This document shows, piece by piece, positions 11,786 to 45,793 of a stretch of DNA of 64,000 nt. A program made the translations under genes and the position numbers. The DNA comes from Turbatrix aceti. Lineage: Eukaryota; Nematoda; Chromadorea; Rhabditida; Panagrolaimidae. The stretch spans positions 7,195,725 to 7,259,724 of the forward strand of contig OZ017769.1 in assembly GCA_963969345.1 (NCBI GenBank), in the 5' to 3' direction. The first letter of the stretch is position 1; each line of letters opens with the position of its first letter. The notes under the pieces are model-generated. The model did no database searches, was not told the origin of the DNA, and was given only the letters and a program-made list of their open reading frames with translations.

Positions 11786-14700
11786 GGCGAGTATACTTTA
11801 CTATGCTTCATTTTTCGATGGGGTGAAACATGTTTGCTTGAAAAGTGCGACGTGCCGAATTGATAGGGCGTAGGTCACGCGCCGCTTCCGCCGCCGTATC
11901 GCAGGGGGCCAACAAAAACAAAGCATCCCCATTCCGCAGCGGCCTCATCGGCCCGGTCGTTGGTTGTCTTTGTCGGCGGCACGGGCGCGCCTGAGTCAGA
12001 CAGAGGGTCAGGCAACAACCAACAACTTGCGGACCAAACACCGAGGCGTGCTACAGAGGGCATTAATCACACCGCTCCATGGCCAGGCCAGGGCAGGCAC
12101 TTGAATGACCGGAAACGAGAAATTAGAAATTAACCCTCGGATCTTTGGTGCTGGCCTCGAACGACCGAACCTCGCCTCGTGCATGCTGCATTTTTAATTG
12201 CCCACTTTCTTATGTTTTGTTATCGCGTCACAGTTTTTGTCATTGCAAGTTTTACAACAATACGGAGGAGACCAAAGCGATCGGAGAATAATGGAATCAG
12301 ACCGTTGGTTCCATTATTCTTGGTAGTAGCGGGAAAAAAACCATGACTTGGCTCCTGGCACCAATTACAAATCCTGCCCGGCTTTCCGGAAGTCCATTTA
12401 CTATTTTTTTGCATGCATGCACACATGCGTTCTTTGCTGCTTGCGGCTTCCCAGGAAGACCAAAGGTGACCGAAAGAGTACAGTCACCTGCCGGGTTCAA
12501 AAGATTCTTTTTTTCTGTGGCATGACTGTGCGCGTGTACGCAGACAGCTGAAAAAGGAGCCCGGAAGAAGTTTGCTCTTTTTTACAGCCTGCAGGCTTCA
12601 TTGTGTGCTTGCAATGCTTTTAAAAGCCCTAAGAGAAGCCTGAGGGCTGAAAATGTCAACAGATTGCAATTAGCGCCACCGTGTACAGATTCCCAACGAA
12701 GCGTGTAATTGGATTGTCACCGAAAACTTTGCTAATTTACGGTCTTTGTCAACATGCAATCACGCGGTACTGCAAAAAGTGCCGTCGGTGTAAATAAGAA
12801 CAGAGCTGGTTGTCAGACCAGGTGATGTGTGATGTCTGTGATAGATCGTAGCGAAACAGGCGCGTGTGCTGTCCTCACTTCGTGGGAGTCAAATTACGCC
12901 ATAGGGTCATCTGTGCTCGTATGTATTGTTGTTTGCTACGAAAGTTTGACGATGCTCTGTGTTTTTTTACGCGTGACTCACAGCACCGAGAGCACAGGGA
13001 AATCACGACACCCACCTGTGCGACATACAATCACGGCGAGGTCGTCCTGGAGGACAGCACGTGAAGCAGCGCAGGCCTCGAGGCTTATATGTTTTTGTGG
13101 TGTTGTCACCGGGAAAACGGGGAGGACAACAATTTTTTTGCTCCACTGCCAATCTGCACATCTGCACGTCCGCGAATGGATGAACGGGCAGAGAATAGAG
13201 AACACATGCGAGCACGTGCTTTGCGAACGCTCCGTCATGTGGTACGTGCTCCTTTCCTCCTGCGGGGGCGCTTGTTGGCTCGTATCTCCCCCAAATCTCG
13301 GTCAATGACGATGACGATCGTTTTTGCAAAAAAACCATCTGCAGGGGCTGCCAGGTGAGAAGTTATGTGATGGACTCTGTGTCCCTGACAGGTTAGCAGG
13401 GCCATAAAATTTATGTAAGCGACGACAATTTGCCCCCTTTCATTTATCAACGCGGAAACGATGACTTTCGGGGTAATGAGCGTTGTTCTCTGTTTTACGG
13501 TCGGTCGTCCGGGCGCATTCATTTCCATTCCGTTGTGTGATAACAGAGGGGCAAGCCAGCCAAAGGCTACGGACGTCATTTTTACAATCAGTGACACAGA
13601 AGAATAGAAGCGGGAATAACGACCAGGTGAGGTATGTATCTAATAATATTTAATCGAGGTGGGCGGCCAGGCGAAGCAAAATGAATTTCATTCAGACGTC
13701 ACTCACACTGCTGGTAGTTCATTTAAAAAAAAGCTGAGTGAGTCACCTTCTGTATGTATGACACGTCAGGTACACAGGCACTTAAATATAAGTGCAACGT
13801 CGTCACTTTGCCAAAAATTATCAAAACCAGAATTGAATTCCCGATAAAAAATGTGCAACCCGTGATAAAAACAATGACTGTTTCTCGGGAGACAAATTAA
13901 TCATACATCAGTTTGAAGATCTGTGTTGATGTGTTCTTTTTCTTCGAAAACGACCGAGATCGAAGTACGCGTTCATCGGGCAGACAAATTCATCTTGGCT
14001 TGGAACGCAGGTCGTACGCCAGGCGTTCGCCCGCTCGCTCGCGGGCTCAGACCGGGTAAATAAATATTTAGAGATTTAAAGAAGTCAACTCTTCGAATTA
14101 AAATATAAACAACCGGGACGCTCCGAGTTCAAGGGCAGCGGGAAAGACACATTTGATAAGAACAGACTGACAGAAAACTCCAGAAGTAGACCAGGCAGAG
14201 CGATCCCTGCGATCATCTTGCAAGTTCCTGAAAAATTGGCAGGATAAAAAGAAGGAAATGAATAGGGAAAAACAAAGAGAAGATTCCAGAGGGTGATCTC
14301 ACATCAGCGATACGGTACATCTTGCAAGTTCCAAAAATATTCCAGAAAATATTATTGTTATCTTTTTTTTACTGATCGACGCCAGATCTTCCAATTTTAT
14401 CGTAGCAACAACAACACGATTTGTGTTACCTAAAAAATTATACTCCAAAAGTTTGAATGCTACATTTGATTCATCAACGGCAGTTGCGTCTGGTTTCTGA
14501 TCCTCCAAACGAAACAAGACAACAGACAACAGAATTAATCACAGAATTGCTTGATTACGTTATAGTTTAGGCCGCTACAGTACACGAACCTATTTACGTG
14601 CAATTCATCTATTTTGATTTTGATTTGCACTTTGCTTTTGATGGATTACGCAAACTTTTATCAGTTTACTCTCGTTTATTTTTGAGGGACCTGCTTGAGA

Positions 14701-16903
14701 GGGATCGGCAAACAACTGATTTTTTTCTTGTTTTTTTTCTTACCTGTCGCGCCTCGCGACAGGGATCTTTGTCGAGACCAGGGAGTAAAATGATGTTGAA
14801 TTTTCGGTCCAATGTCAGGTACTAAAATCAGATAAAATCTTATCCAAGGGTTAGTGTTGTATCCGCGGCGTAAGGCAAAAGAGGAAGACAAAGAAGTGTT
14901 GCAACCCGCGCTCCGACCTTTGGCGCGAGGGGCCAGCCGCGCGAGCTAGCAAGTCGTTAGACAAATGACTTGCGCCCGCGGACGCGATCAACACCTTGTT
15001 CCCTCTCTTTGTCCATCTCCTTGCCACAGTATCCGGGAGCAAACAACGCCCCATTAGCATTTTTATATAAGAGCCTAAGACACGGGGTTTCACTAACCAC
15101 TGTCTAGGGCCGAGTCCCCCGGTTGCTTGTTGTAATTTGTGTGATTTTTACTGAATAAATTTGATTGTTGTATTGTGATATTGTGATTGTTGGTATTGTT
15201 GTTAGAGGAGTTTTTTACTTAAAAGTAGGGAGCCTTAGAGAGGAACCGGGTACACATTAGTTAGAAATCAGGGTTGAGCGAACACATCGTTTTTTTGTTC
15301 GCAAACGAAAACGTAAATACAATTTTTCAGCATTGTTCGAAAAACCGAACGAATGCGAACTTTGTTCGCGATCGAACACGAACGAACAAAGAACTAATTA
15401 TTTTCATAATTTGTGTAAAATTTTGTACCTCTGAGTAGAAAAACGTAAATTTAGGCAGTTCATCTTTCTCGTTTTTTTTTGAAAATTCAGCTTTGTTTGC
15501 GAACGAAAACGAATAAAGAAATTAAAGAAAAATTTGTTCGCAAACGAACAAGAACAGGAAAAATCCAATCCGTTCAGGAACGAACACGATCGTCAACCCT
15601 GGTTAGGTAACAATTTTTTGTGTGAAAAGCGTCGCAAAAATACGAAGATCTTCGTTCGAATTTTTTTTTACCTACGCAGAAAAAATCGTATTTCAACTTA
15701 TACGATCAACGCAAAGAATCAAATAAATTATTGTATTTTTTAACATTTTTTTTTGTTTTTGAGGCCTATTTTTTGCACAAGGCTGACATTATCCCAATTT
15801 TAGTTTCTTGTCGAGACCAATTCCCCCCGTGATTCATCCATCCATCTGAATTCTTTAGTATACTGTTTATTTTTAAACCAATCTTAAGAAAGGTTTTTTA
15901 ACATCACCATCAATGATTACGGTACAACTGCGCGCGCAAAAAATAAAAATCAAACGATGCAATGCCGTAGGGAGAGAAACCGATTTGTGTTGTTGTCTGG
16001 CTAAGAAGAAAGAGTGGGGAAGGGGGCAGAATCAGCAGTGGTCAGGGAGAGAGGGCTACTGGCTTCAGAACGGATAAGAGATTTCGTTTTTGAATGCACA
16101 TCGGGAAAACGGAGAAAAAGAGAGAAAAAAAGGACGGTGGATCACGGAAAAGGAACAAAGTAGAGTCGTGGCATAAATATGACAACAGATACCAGGCATC
16201 AATGAGAGACTACTAATTGGATGGGCGCGCAAGGATCCAGGGGCCGGAAACAAACCTGCTTCGTTGAAACAAAAGCACGACGACGCTCAGCGTCTCCAGA
16301 AAACCGGTGAAAGTCAACGCAAGCATAATACAGAACGATAAACTCGGGAAGTCATCAATTCGCACAAAGGTGCTCTACAAAAAAGGTAAAAAAAGACGTC
16401 GAAAGACTGTGAAAAGAGACCGATCACGTAGAAGAAGACCGGCACGCGCTTTTCAGGTACAACCGTTTGGACAAGAACAAACAAAAACAGTAACAAAAAA
16501 TTGGTTCAAAAAAAAGTTGAATCAGAACTCGTAATTAATCATAAAAAAACACAAAACAGGACAAAAACTCTGGTTATCATGAAAAGTGACGCTGCCACAC
16601 GGGTGAGGTTTATCGTGCCACGGACTCGGTCGGTCTCAACGCGAGTGTTGGCTCGTAGCACGGGGAGTGGAGTGGAGTGGAGGGGTCTAACGTGGATGCA
16701 TGGATGGATGCGAGGGACGGCCTCGGCCAGCGATCGGTGCCTGTTGCCTTCAGCCGACCTTCAGTCTCGGGAGGAGAGTGTGCGAGACAGAGAGAGAGAG
16801 AGAGAGAGTTTAGTTTAGACTGCTAGCTGTTCATTCATCTTGGCAGAAGGGGGTACGTACGAGAAGCGCTTCATGTGCCTATAGCGAGCTGGATATCGAG
16901 ATC
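11786..16903. other. Gene-poor region between the phosphatase and lin-29
   Basis: No recognisable coding sequence on either strand. Holds a hAT-like MITE (15269-15601), a perfect hairpin CTGTCGCG/CGCGACAG at 14743-14761, a possible short transcription unit (TATATAA at 15065, AATAAA at 15154-15159), and a GA run near 16790. The right part probably contains the lin-29 3'UTR; no clear AATAAA for lin-29 was found. Confidence 0.5.
15269..15601. mobile_element. hAT-like MITE, 333 bp
   Basis: Ends are CAGGGTTGA (15269) and its inverse TCAACCCTG (15593-15601). The interior is filled with repeats of GTTCG...CGAAC that make most of the element an imperfect hairpin. CAGGG-type termini are usual for hAT transposons. 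Flanks (TTAGAAAT / GTTAGGTA) share only GTTAG, so an 8-bp duplication is not preserved. No transposase ORF. Confidence 0.6.
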
Positions 16904-38346
<21,443 letters not shown>

Positions 38347-41300
38347 TTAAATTGCTGTCGTCGTCTCAGACGGAATTTCAACGTTGGATACAAGAAATGG
38401 TCGCCAAATAGAGGATTCAGACTGAAACAAAATTTTTAAAGCTTTCAGGAAAAAATTGTAAAGGTAAGTAGACGCGAATAAAATGCTTATCGGACACGGA
38501 AAAAGCATCAACCATTAACTTATAGAAATGGAAACTCCTATTTGGTGGTCAGCTGGTCTCTCCGCGTGAGTGAGTACGGTAGCGCCACCCAAAAACTAGG
38601 CATATAATATTTTTAATGAGCAAACATACCACAGTACATTTTTTATTGTTTTATTTTCTTATTTTTTTTCAGTCACGCTGAATTCACGTCACATCCGTTG
38701 ACTTGAATGAAAATGTACCGGGCCCCCCGGACATCAGAATCATTCAACGGAATTGGCGTGCCGTTGAAGCAGATGACGCAAGCGCCGGTCATGTGGTGAT
38801 TTTTGAAAATCAAAAAAAACATCAGAAAGCGGTAATGTGAGGGTGGCAGAAAATTAAAAACCACCTGACGCAATCCGTAAAATCCTAGACATCAAGCTGT
38901 GTGCCAAAAAGAGTTGCTAGCGGGGTGAGGGGTATGCAAACCGTCTGCAGCACAATAGCGACTACAAAATTAGGCTATCGTTGCTTACGTAGGTGCACGC
39001 GATGCAACAGGGTCTCCAGAGTCCCGCGGCGGCGTTTGTTCGTTTACCTGGCTTTCGTGATAGCGGCCGTGGAACAAAAAAGAGGTACAAATCCACCGGA
39101 ACCTGGCATGTGCCGGCGCCCCGGTGCACCTTTGGCCGATTTCAAAAACGACTGCACGGCTGCAAAAAATCCTCGGCTACGGCACAGGCCTCCTGGTTTT
39201 GTTATAATTTGAACTTTGCATTATTGTACCGAAAAAAAGAGGAAAAAAGAAAGAAAAAGTTGTACCATTTCCAGCAAAAACGCAGCGCTCGGTCGGTGGC
39301 TCAAATAAAAAAATGATTTGCCTCGTCGAAAAACATATTTTTTTGCAGACGACTCACGCGGTGGGAGCGGAGACTGTGCATGCGATGAAAAAATGCCTGT
39401 CAAGGCAGGCAAGTGTTCGGACAAAAACTTTTTCGTATTGCCACACCGCCCAGGTAATGCGCGGATTACGGTAGGCCCCGGGTTTGTGTGTGTGTGTGAA
39501 AAATGACTGCACAAAACTGGCTCTGACATGGCAGCGAAGACCAAGAAGGAGAAGGGAGACCGGTGGGCAGGCCGTAACCCAATGGCAAGGCGACTCACCT
39601 CGACGCTAAACAACGCTAAACAAGAATCGCCCCGAGGGAAGAGAATCTCGCGTGTCCGCGCGCGTGTTACGGTATACTCAGACAAAAGTACACAACCGTA
39701 AAGTTGGCTAATTAGCATGCATGCAGGTAAAAAGGCATTCTCCCAGGTGACTGCATGGATTTTGAGAAACAAGTTACCGGTCTCCTGAGGGAAACTGTCG
39801 ACGGCATGCACGCTGCTTCAGGAGCCGGCAAACAAGAATGGCACTCTCTCTGTGCGCGCCGAAAGTACAAGTACGACAGGCACAAAACAAAGTACGACAG
39901 GTTTGATGGGTTGTCATTGTCCGACGCGAAAAAAAAAATGCCTGGAGACGACAGAGGTGTGAATGGAGCGCGAGCGCGCGTTTCTTCCTTCTTCCTTCTG
40001 ATCGATGTGCAACCCGGTGAGGCGGAAGCAAGTTGGTTGGTTGCCACGCCATATGCTGCGCGAAAGGAAGCGAATAACCCACCGAGTGCCATTCTGCCAG
40101 GGGACAAAAAAACGTTGTAAACTCGGCTAAATAATGGGCTCACGTGCTCAGAAGTACAAAACAAAGGAGAGGGGGGCAGGTAGAAGCCGGACTGCTAATG
40201 AGCCTTACCGCGTACGTCATCGACTCTCGAAAATGTAAATGTCACAGGGTATCACAGTTCGTCGGCATCGGGACCCCAAGGAAAACGGGTTTGATACTGT
40301 AATGATGCAGGTTAGCATCATTGAGTTCAGGCAAACTCCTCAACTCCAGGTAGACTCGCTAGATTTTCAGGTGAACACCGAAAAGGCCACTGCCATTGTT
40401 CTCGACTACCGTTTACAGGTAAGGCAGCTCGCAACTCGCGTTTTTTGCAACACAAGAACTGTCGTACGGTTATTACAAGCGCCCTGCCCATGTTTTTTTG
40501 GTCAGGTTGCCCGACATAAAAAAAAGGAAGCAAGTTTGCGCCACCTACAATGAAGGCACAAGGCACTTACCTACCTACCTGGTACATAAACAAGCGTGCA
40601 AATGTCAAGAAAACGTTGCAAAGGCCACACAAAATCATCGTGACCGTTCTCCAGGGGAAAAGAAGCGCTCTATCTTGCCGCTAATTGGTCATCCATCGGT
40701 TGTACACACATACGGCACGCCAAAAAACACGTGGGGCCTCACACCAGCGGCTGGCGTAAGAGTGCATTCACCTGACACGCAAAACGCAAAAAACCACTGC
40801 TCGTTCATGGAAGACGGCGTGAAAACCAAGTTTAGAAACCACAATTCCATTCTCGCATTCACGATCCCTCCTGGCCTGGCACGAAATCCAAGTCTGGCAG
40901 TAGACAACTTTTGCGAGCTCCAAAAGGTATGCGGTGGTTAATGAGTATTTATGAGCGAGTTTTTGTACATGCAAACGTCGAGGGATCGCAAAACCAAAAA
41001 TAGAACGTCGAAGGCGAGGAAAGTTAATTAAAGTCGATGTTTTTCAATTTTTTGTATCCTGTCGTCAATCATGGTCACGTAAAAATGAATAAGATCCGGA
41101 GGCCGATCGCAAAACCCCTCCTCAACCAGCTCGTCGGTCGAACGTTTGCAGACGAATCCGGCCGCGTCCAGACGCGTCAGACCCATTCTCTCACCTTTAA
41201 TGCCCTCTGGGAACGAACCGACAAGGCCACCGGTAAACAGGCCCTCCAAAACAGAGGAGCGCTTCCGCACCGCACGAGGTAATAAAGTCGTAAACTAGCG

Positions 41301-41931
41301 GCCAAGAACAGAACAGAACCGGGGACGACCAATTTGGACGACGAATTCTGATCACGATCACGAAAATGAACTAACTGAAAAGAAGAAAGCCTGCAAAAAA
41401 CAACTGCCAAAGCTGAAAGTTTCTGAAAGTTTTTGAAAATTGGGGTGATATTCGACGGGTTCAATCAATCACCGGCGGGTACGCGCCGTTGTCAGCGACG
41501 CGTCTGGGGGCTGACACTTTCGTTTTTTAGCGAGGGGAGGGTGGGTGGGTGCGGTGTGGTTGCGCGAGTGACCATCCAGTTTAAAAAAAAAGGTGCCAGG
41601 CAGTCTTTTTTTGAGGGTGCGCAGCCAGCGGTCAGCGGACAGCGGATGGCTTGCTTCTTGCTTGGCCGCAGGGCGACGCGAACGGGTGGCGGAAGAATGC
41701 AACGATCCCGCGCTTTTTCCTGCGGCTAACCAAGGGTTTGTCGTTTAAATCGGTTGACATTTGTGCAAAAAAAGACTGCGACTGCGACTGCGACTAGGAC
41801 ATTAGCCGGTGACACTTGGCACAGTGGGTGCGCAAGTGCGCGAGTGAAAGCCATCGGTCAGTAGAAACTATTTATATATCAGTCAGACAGCACACAACAG
41901 CAATTCCCCAATCCCGTCACGTCACTTCATC
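38347..41931. other. Upstream region of lin-29, no gene seen
   Basis: 3.6 kb between the lin-29 start and the stop of the CK1-like kinase. ORFs here show no recognisable domain. It likely contains the lin-29 promoter and the kinase 3'UTR. Confidence 0.5.
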
Positions 41932-41956
41932 TCACCCGGCTCGACGGGCCACATCG

Positions 41957-42030
<74 letters not shown>

Positions 42031-43267
42031 GCCGTCGCGGCCTTCGTTGACAATGGGCTCAAAAGAGCCGTTGCCCAAGCGCACCTGCGAATTATCCGCC
42101 GAATTGTTGCGCTGACTGCCGGAGTTTGCCGACGGATCTTCCTCCCAGTCGTAGGGATCCTCGGCATGAACGCTGTACTCTCGCTCAATTTCGTCCAGGG
42201 TGCGGTAGAAATCATCGTATTTTGGTTCCTGGTCAAATGCCCAGCTGAAAAAAAAGTTTATTCGCCTCGTTCCCCAAAAAAAACCCTCCAAAACAGACTT
42301 ACTTGTCTATTTCAAGCAGCATAATGGAGTACTGCCGCGGACAATCGGCGAACATGAGGTACCGCTTGGCGCCACGACAGTCAATCTTGTGCAGGTTGAT
42401 CTGATGTCGATCCGAGAGGTGTCGCCACGGCAGTCCGCCCTTCCACAGCTCCACCGACATGTACAGCCAACTTTCGATACTGAAGCCACGCGCTCTGTTT
42501 TTCACCGGAATCTCAAAGTCTTACTCGTCCTTTCTGCCTAAATCCTGGCGCATGTGTGCCGCCAGCGAACCGTAGCGTACCGTGCCTCTCCATCCGACCT
42601 CGCCGCGGGATTTTGACGGTTTTCCGAGCTAAAAAAGGCATTTTGTTTGTGTAAAACACAAAGAATGTCAATTACAGGATCTATGTAGCGACGAGCCAAT
42701 CCGAAGTCGATGAGATAAATTGTGCGTGAGTCAGTGCCCTTACCGATGACAAAGTTACCTGAAATAGTCTCTTCAAACCAACCAAACCGCATGCCAGCCC
42801 AACGTGCCTGGCTTGATGTCTCTGGAAAGGTATCCGCACTGGTGCAGCTCCTGGACCGCCTCTAGCGTCTGCCGCGCGATGCGAACAGCCGTGCCAGGAG
42901 TGAACCTGCGATGATGCTGATCGTTTCTCAGCTTATGCAGGTCCCGCCCGAGGAGAGACATGACAACATAGACGTACGCAGCCTTCACAGTGCCCTGGTC
43001 GAAGAGCGTCGCAAAATGCTTGCACTTTCGTTGATTCGCAATACGCAGCACGCCAACTTCCATGTGCAGCATGGATTTGCTGTACTTCTCGGTCTTGAGC
43101 GCATAGGTTTTTCCGTTGCGAACGTCTGTTACGGCAACGACCGTACCATAACCGCCATCGCCGAGTACCTCACGCACGCGGTAGCGCGCAGAGACGATCT
43201 CGTTCATGATGGGTAGCCGGTCTGGACGGTCACTGGCCTCGCGGGCGGTCTCTAAAGTAGCTGCCAT
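41932..43267 (-). CDS. Casein kinase 1 / TTBK-like protein kinase
   Basis: Five exons: 42808..43267, 42676..42758, 42525..42628, 42303..42479, 41932..42244; 378 residues. Start ATG 43267 (MAATLETAREASDRPD) is the first ATG of the open frame. A Ser/Thr kinase of the tau-tubulin branch of the CK1 group. Visible: glycine loop LGDGGYGTVVAV, ALKTE lysine, catalytic loop LSRDIKPGN (Ser148 replaces the HRD His), IDFGLARRY (DFG), RGTVRYGSLAAH (the CK1-group stand-in for APE), and the ESWLYMSVELWKG helix. The C-terminal tail is acidic and carries a run of 24 Asn before the stop. The first intron has a GC donor (CCAG/GCACGT, 49 bp) and an ATTTCAG acceptor. This family is greatly expanded in nematodes, often in male germline; expression here is inferred. 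Confidence 0.92.
41959..42030 (-). repeat. Coding (AAC)n microsatellite encoding 24 Asn
   Basis: 23 perfect GTT units plus one ATT on the plus strand, in frame in the kinase tail. Confidence 0.95.
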
Positions 43268-43581
43268 CGATGCAGTCGTCAGCACCAGCCTTGCGGGTCA
43301 GTCGTCGTGGGTGATAAAATGCGGGTCAATCGACACGCTCGTAGACTTGCCGAAAGGCCGAATGACGGCACCGAATCACAGACGGTACGACTTTTGTCAA
43401 GTTGCATTCAAACGGACAATTTTACTTTTTCGGAGAGTGTTTGTATGCAAATTCGGGGAAAATAGGTATCTTGACACGGAGAATAAAAGTTACAGTTGGT
43501 TTTATGGGCTGATTTGTTTGTCTATGTGGACCACGCCTTGCCAAAAACCAAATATTTTGTTGATCGACAAAACAACTTTTA
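43268..43581 (-). other. Short spacer between FER-like and CK1-like genes
   Basis: 314 bp between the upstream stop and the downstream ATG on the same strand. No ORF. Size suits either an intercistronic region of an operon or a compact promoter. Confidence 0.5.
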
Positions 43582-45459
43582 TTAATCATCTTTTATATCA
43601 TCGCTATTGTGACTAGCATGACTACCAGTATGGCTGGCGGAGATTTGTTTTTTGCCATGAGCGATGTGTGTTTTTATTACTCTTTTGGGGGGTATTTTTA
43701 TGGGCGTGAAGCGGCGCATGGGTTCTGGATCCTCGACGAAGCCCACTTCCCGCTTGACTCCCGGAATTTTGTTGATAACGAATTTGCTTGGCTCTGGGAT
43801 ACTCGAAGCGTTTGCCACGAGGTAGTCGGATAACGTTTTGTAGCAGTCGTGCATGGTCGCTCGCTTCGTCGGATCCACGACCCAGCAGCGCAAGATGAGC
43901 TCCTTGACCTTGTCTGGCACGCCTTCGGGAAGTTTTGGCATTTCTCCCCGCTTGATTCTTTTTGTCATGGCTTTGTAGTCGTTGTCACCGGGCCAGGGAA
44001 TCTCGCCTTTGGTAAACACTTCGTAGATGAGCACGCCTGCAGAAAATTTCGTTGATTTAAAAAATTATTGGCATGCACGCGCGCATTGTAAATATTATTT
44101 CTTACCAAACGACCAAACATCGCTCCCGATTACGGTGCCATCGTTCTTCTGGAGCATCTCAGGCGCGGCCCAGCGAATAGGCACGTAAGAGTTGTACGGC
44201 ACTTCTCGGTTCTCCTCTGGGCGATGGGTCATGCCAAAGTCAGCCATCTTGATGACGCCATTGTTGGCAATGAGACAGTTGCGCGCGGCGACGTCGGCGT
44301 GGATGAAGGCCGCGGTGTGCATGTAGCGCAGGCCGCGGGCCGCTTCGTAGCAGTACATGGCGCGCTCGGTGTCCGTGTCTTTGAGATCCTGCAGCAGGTG
44401 ACTCTCCAGCGATCCTCCGGCGCAGAATTCAATCACCAGCAGAATCGGGAGGCTGTCGCATGCCACGCCGTAAAACTGAAAGCATTCAGCCGTGTGGAAC
44501 AACAAAAAATCGTTAAGCGTAACTCACTGTAACAATGTTATCAAACTTTAGCTCCGACATGACCCTCGCTTCGTGCATCATGCCATCCCGCGCGTTCTTG
44601 TTGCTGATTTCACCTTTAGGACCGCTGCCGCACATCTTGATGGCTACCCCAACCTGTCCTTCCTTGTTCGGTTTGGTCCACTTGCCGCTGTAGATTGCGC
44701 CAAAGTTGCCACCCGTGATGTAGTCTTTTACGGGGTTGTACGCCACGGAGCTGTGTGTCAGCAACCACGGTGGTCGGGGGATGCCTTTCTTCAGCATGGT
44801 GCCACAGGGCAGGCGGTGTGCCGAATAGTGCGCAACGAGATCTTGAATACTCTGGAACCTCTCCTGCTTGCCGTTTCGAACGCCCGCCTGCAAAGCGAAG
44901 GTTTTTGTTACAGTACAGTACCGTATCCTGAAGTTGGACATGACGTTGTGGCGGGAGATGACATTGAGCACGAGAACGAGAAGGACACTGGATTTGATCG
45001 ATGCGCGAAAGAGAAAATCGCCTTCGTTCTCGATCAGATCTCTGAAATTTTAAATTTGATGGATTTGGGAAATTGTGTGCGTGCGCAATATTTCTCTTAC
45101 GAAATTTCAGCTCTCTGCCGGATGCCGTGGTAGTAGGGAGACAATCCTTCGATTTTAAAGTCTGCCTGAACTGCCTGAACTGGCTCCCGCGCCGACGCGG
45201 GTACGGGAGTCGGCGCAGAAGCCGCCGCAGGAGCCGGCGCAGAAGCCCCCTCAGGTGGCGTCGCTTGCGGCGTCGGCGTCGACGACGGCGTTGTCGTTGG
45301 CGTTCCTCCCCCCGGCACCGGCGGTGCAACCCGCGATGGTTCTGGCAATTGCTCCCGTGAACAGTTGTCAATCGTAAATACTTGAGACTGCGTAGTCTGG
45401 GTCGTAGTAGTCTTCGCACGCCGTACCGACGGTGCCCTGCCTTTTCGTTTCGGAAACAT
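43582..45459 (-). CDS. FER-like SH2 domain tyrosine kinase
   Basis: Four exons: 45101..45459, 44528..45041, 44106..44475, 43582..44036; 565 residues. A small non-receptor tyrosine kinase of the nematode FER/KIN type. A basic start (MFPKRKGRAPS) and a Pro/Ala-rich linker (residues 45-95) precede an SH2 domain (about 108-210: YYHGIRQRAE, FLFRAS with the phosphotyrosine-binding Arg132). The kinase domain begins about 226: GGNFGAIY loop, VAIK (Lys255), EFCAGGSLESHL hinge region, HADVAARN at 350-357, MADFGM, YVPIRWAAPEM, SDVWSFGV. The HRD Arg is Ala (HAD) while the Asp remains. The tail of about 60 residues is basic, then His/Ser-rich. A poly(A) signal AATAAA overlaps the stop codon (43578-43583). 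It lies 314 bp upstream of the CK1-like gene. Confidence 0.93.
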
Positions 45460-45615
45460 GTCTCTGTTCGAGTGTCGAGGAAAGTCGTAACGTTAAACGG
45501 ATGAGTTTCTGTTATCACAAGTGACGTTTAGCTCCCACAGACTTCTCTATCGATCGATGCATGCAAAAATCAGCCCCCTTCCCTGAGGCAGTTTTTTTTT
45601 GTTTTGAAACGCGTC

Positions 45616-45621
45616 TTTATT
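45616..45621 (-). terminator. Poly(A) signal of collagen 1
   Basis: AATAAA on the minus strand, about 173 bp past the stop. Confidence 0.55.
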
Positions 45622-45793
45622 CTCCGATCAATTAAACAACGAAACTTTGATCCAGCACAACCGAGAGCATTGAACCAGTCGGTGGTGAGGGAGCATGCTA
45701 CAGGACGACACGAGCAACCGTAGTAAGAAGAAAGTCCATGGCGGGAAACTAACGGGAATGTCAAGGCCCGTGCACCAGTCAGCTTTACGTGGT

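Noticed and set aside
41816..42115. Plus-strand ORF with poly-Leu
   Set aside because: Antisense of the poly-Asn run in the CK1-like gene.
44573..45133. Plus-strand ORF of 186 residues over the FER-like gene
   Set aside because: Shadow of conserved SH2/kinase exons on the other strand.
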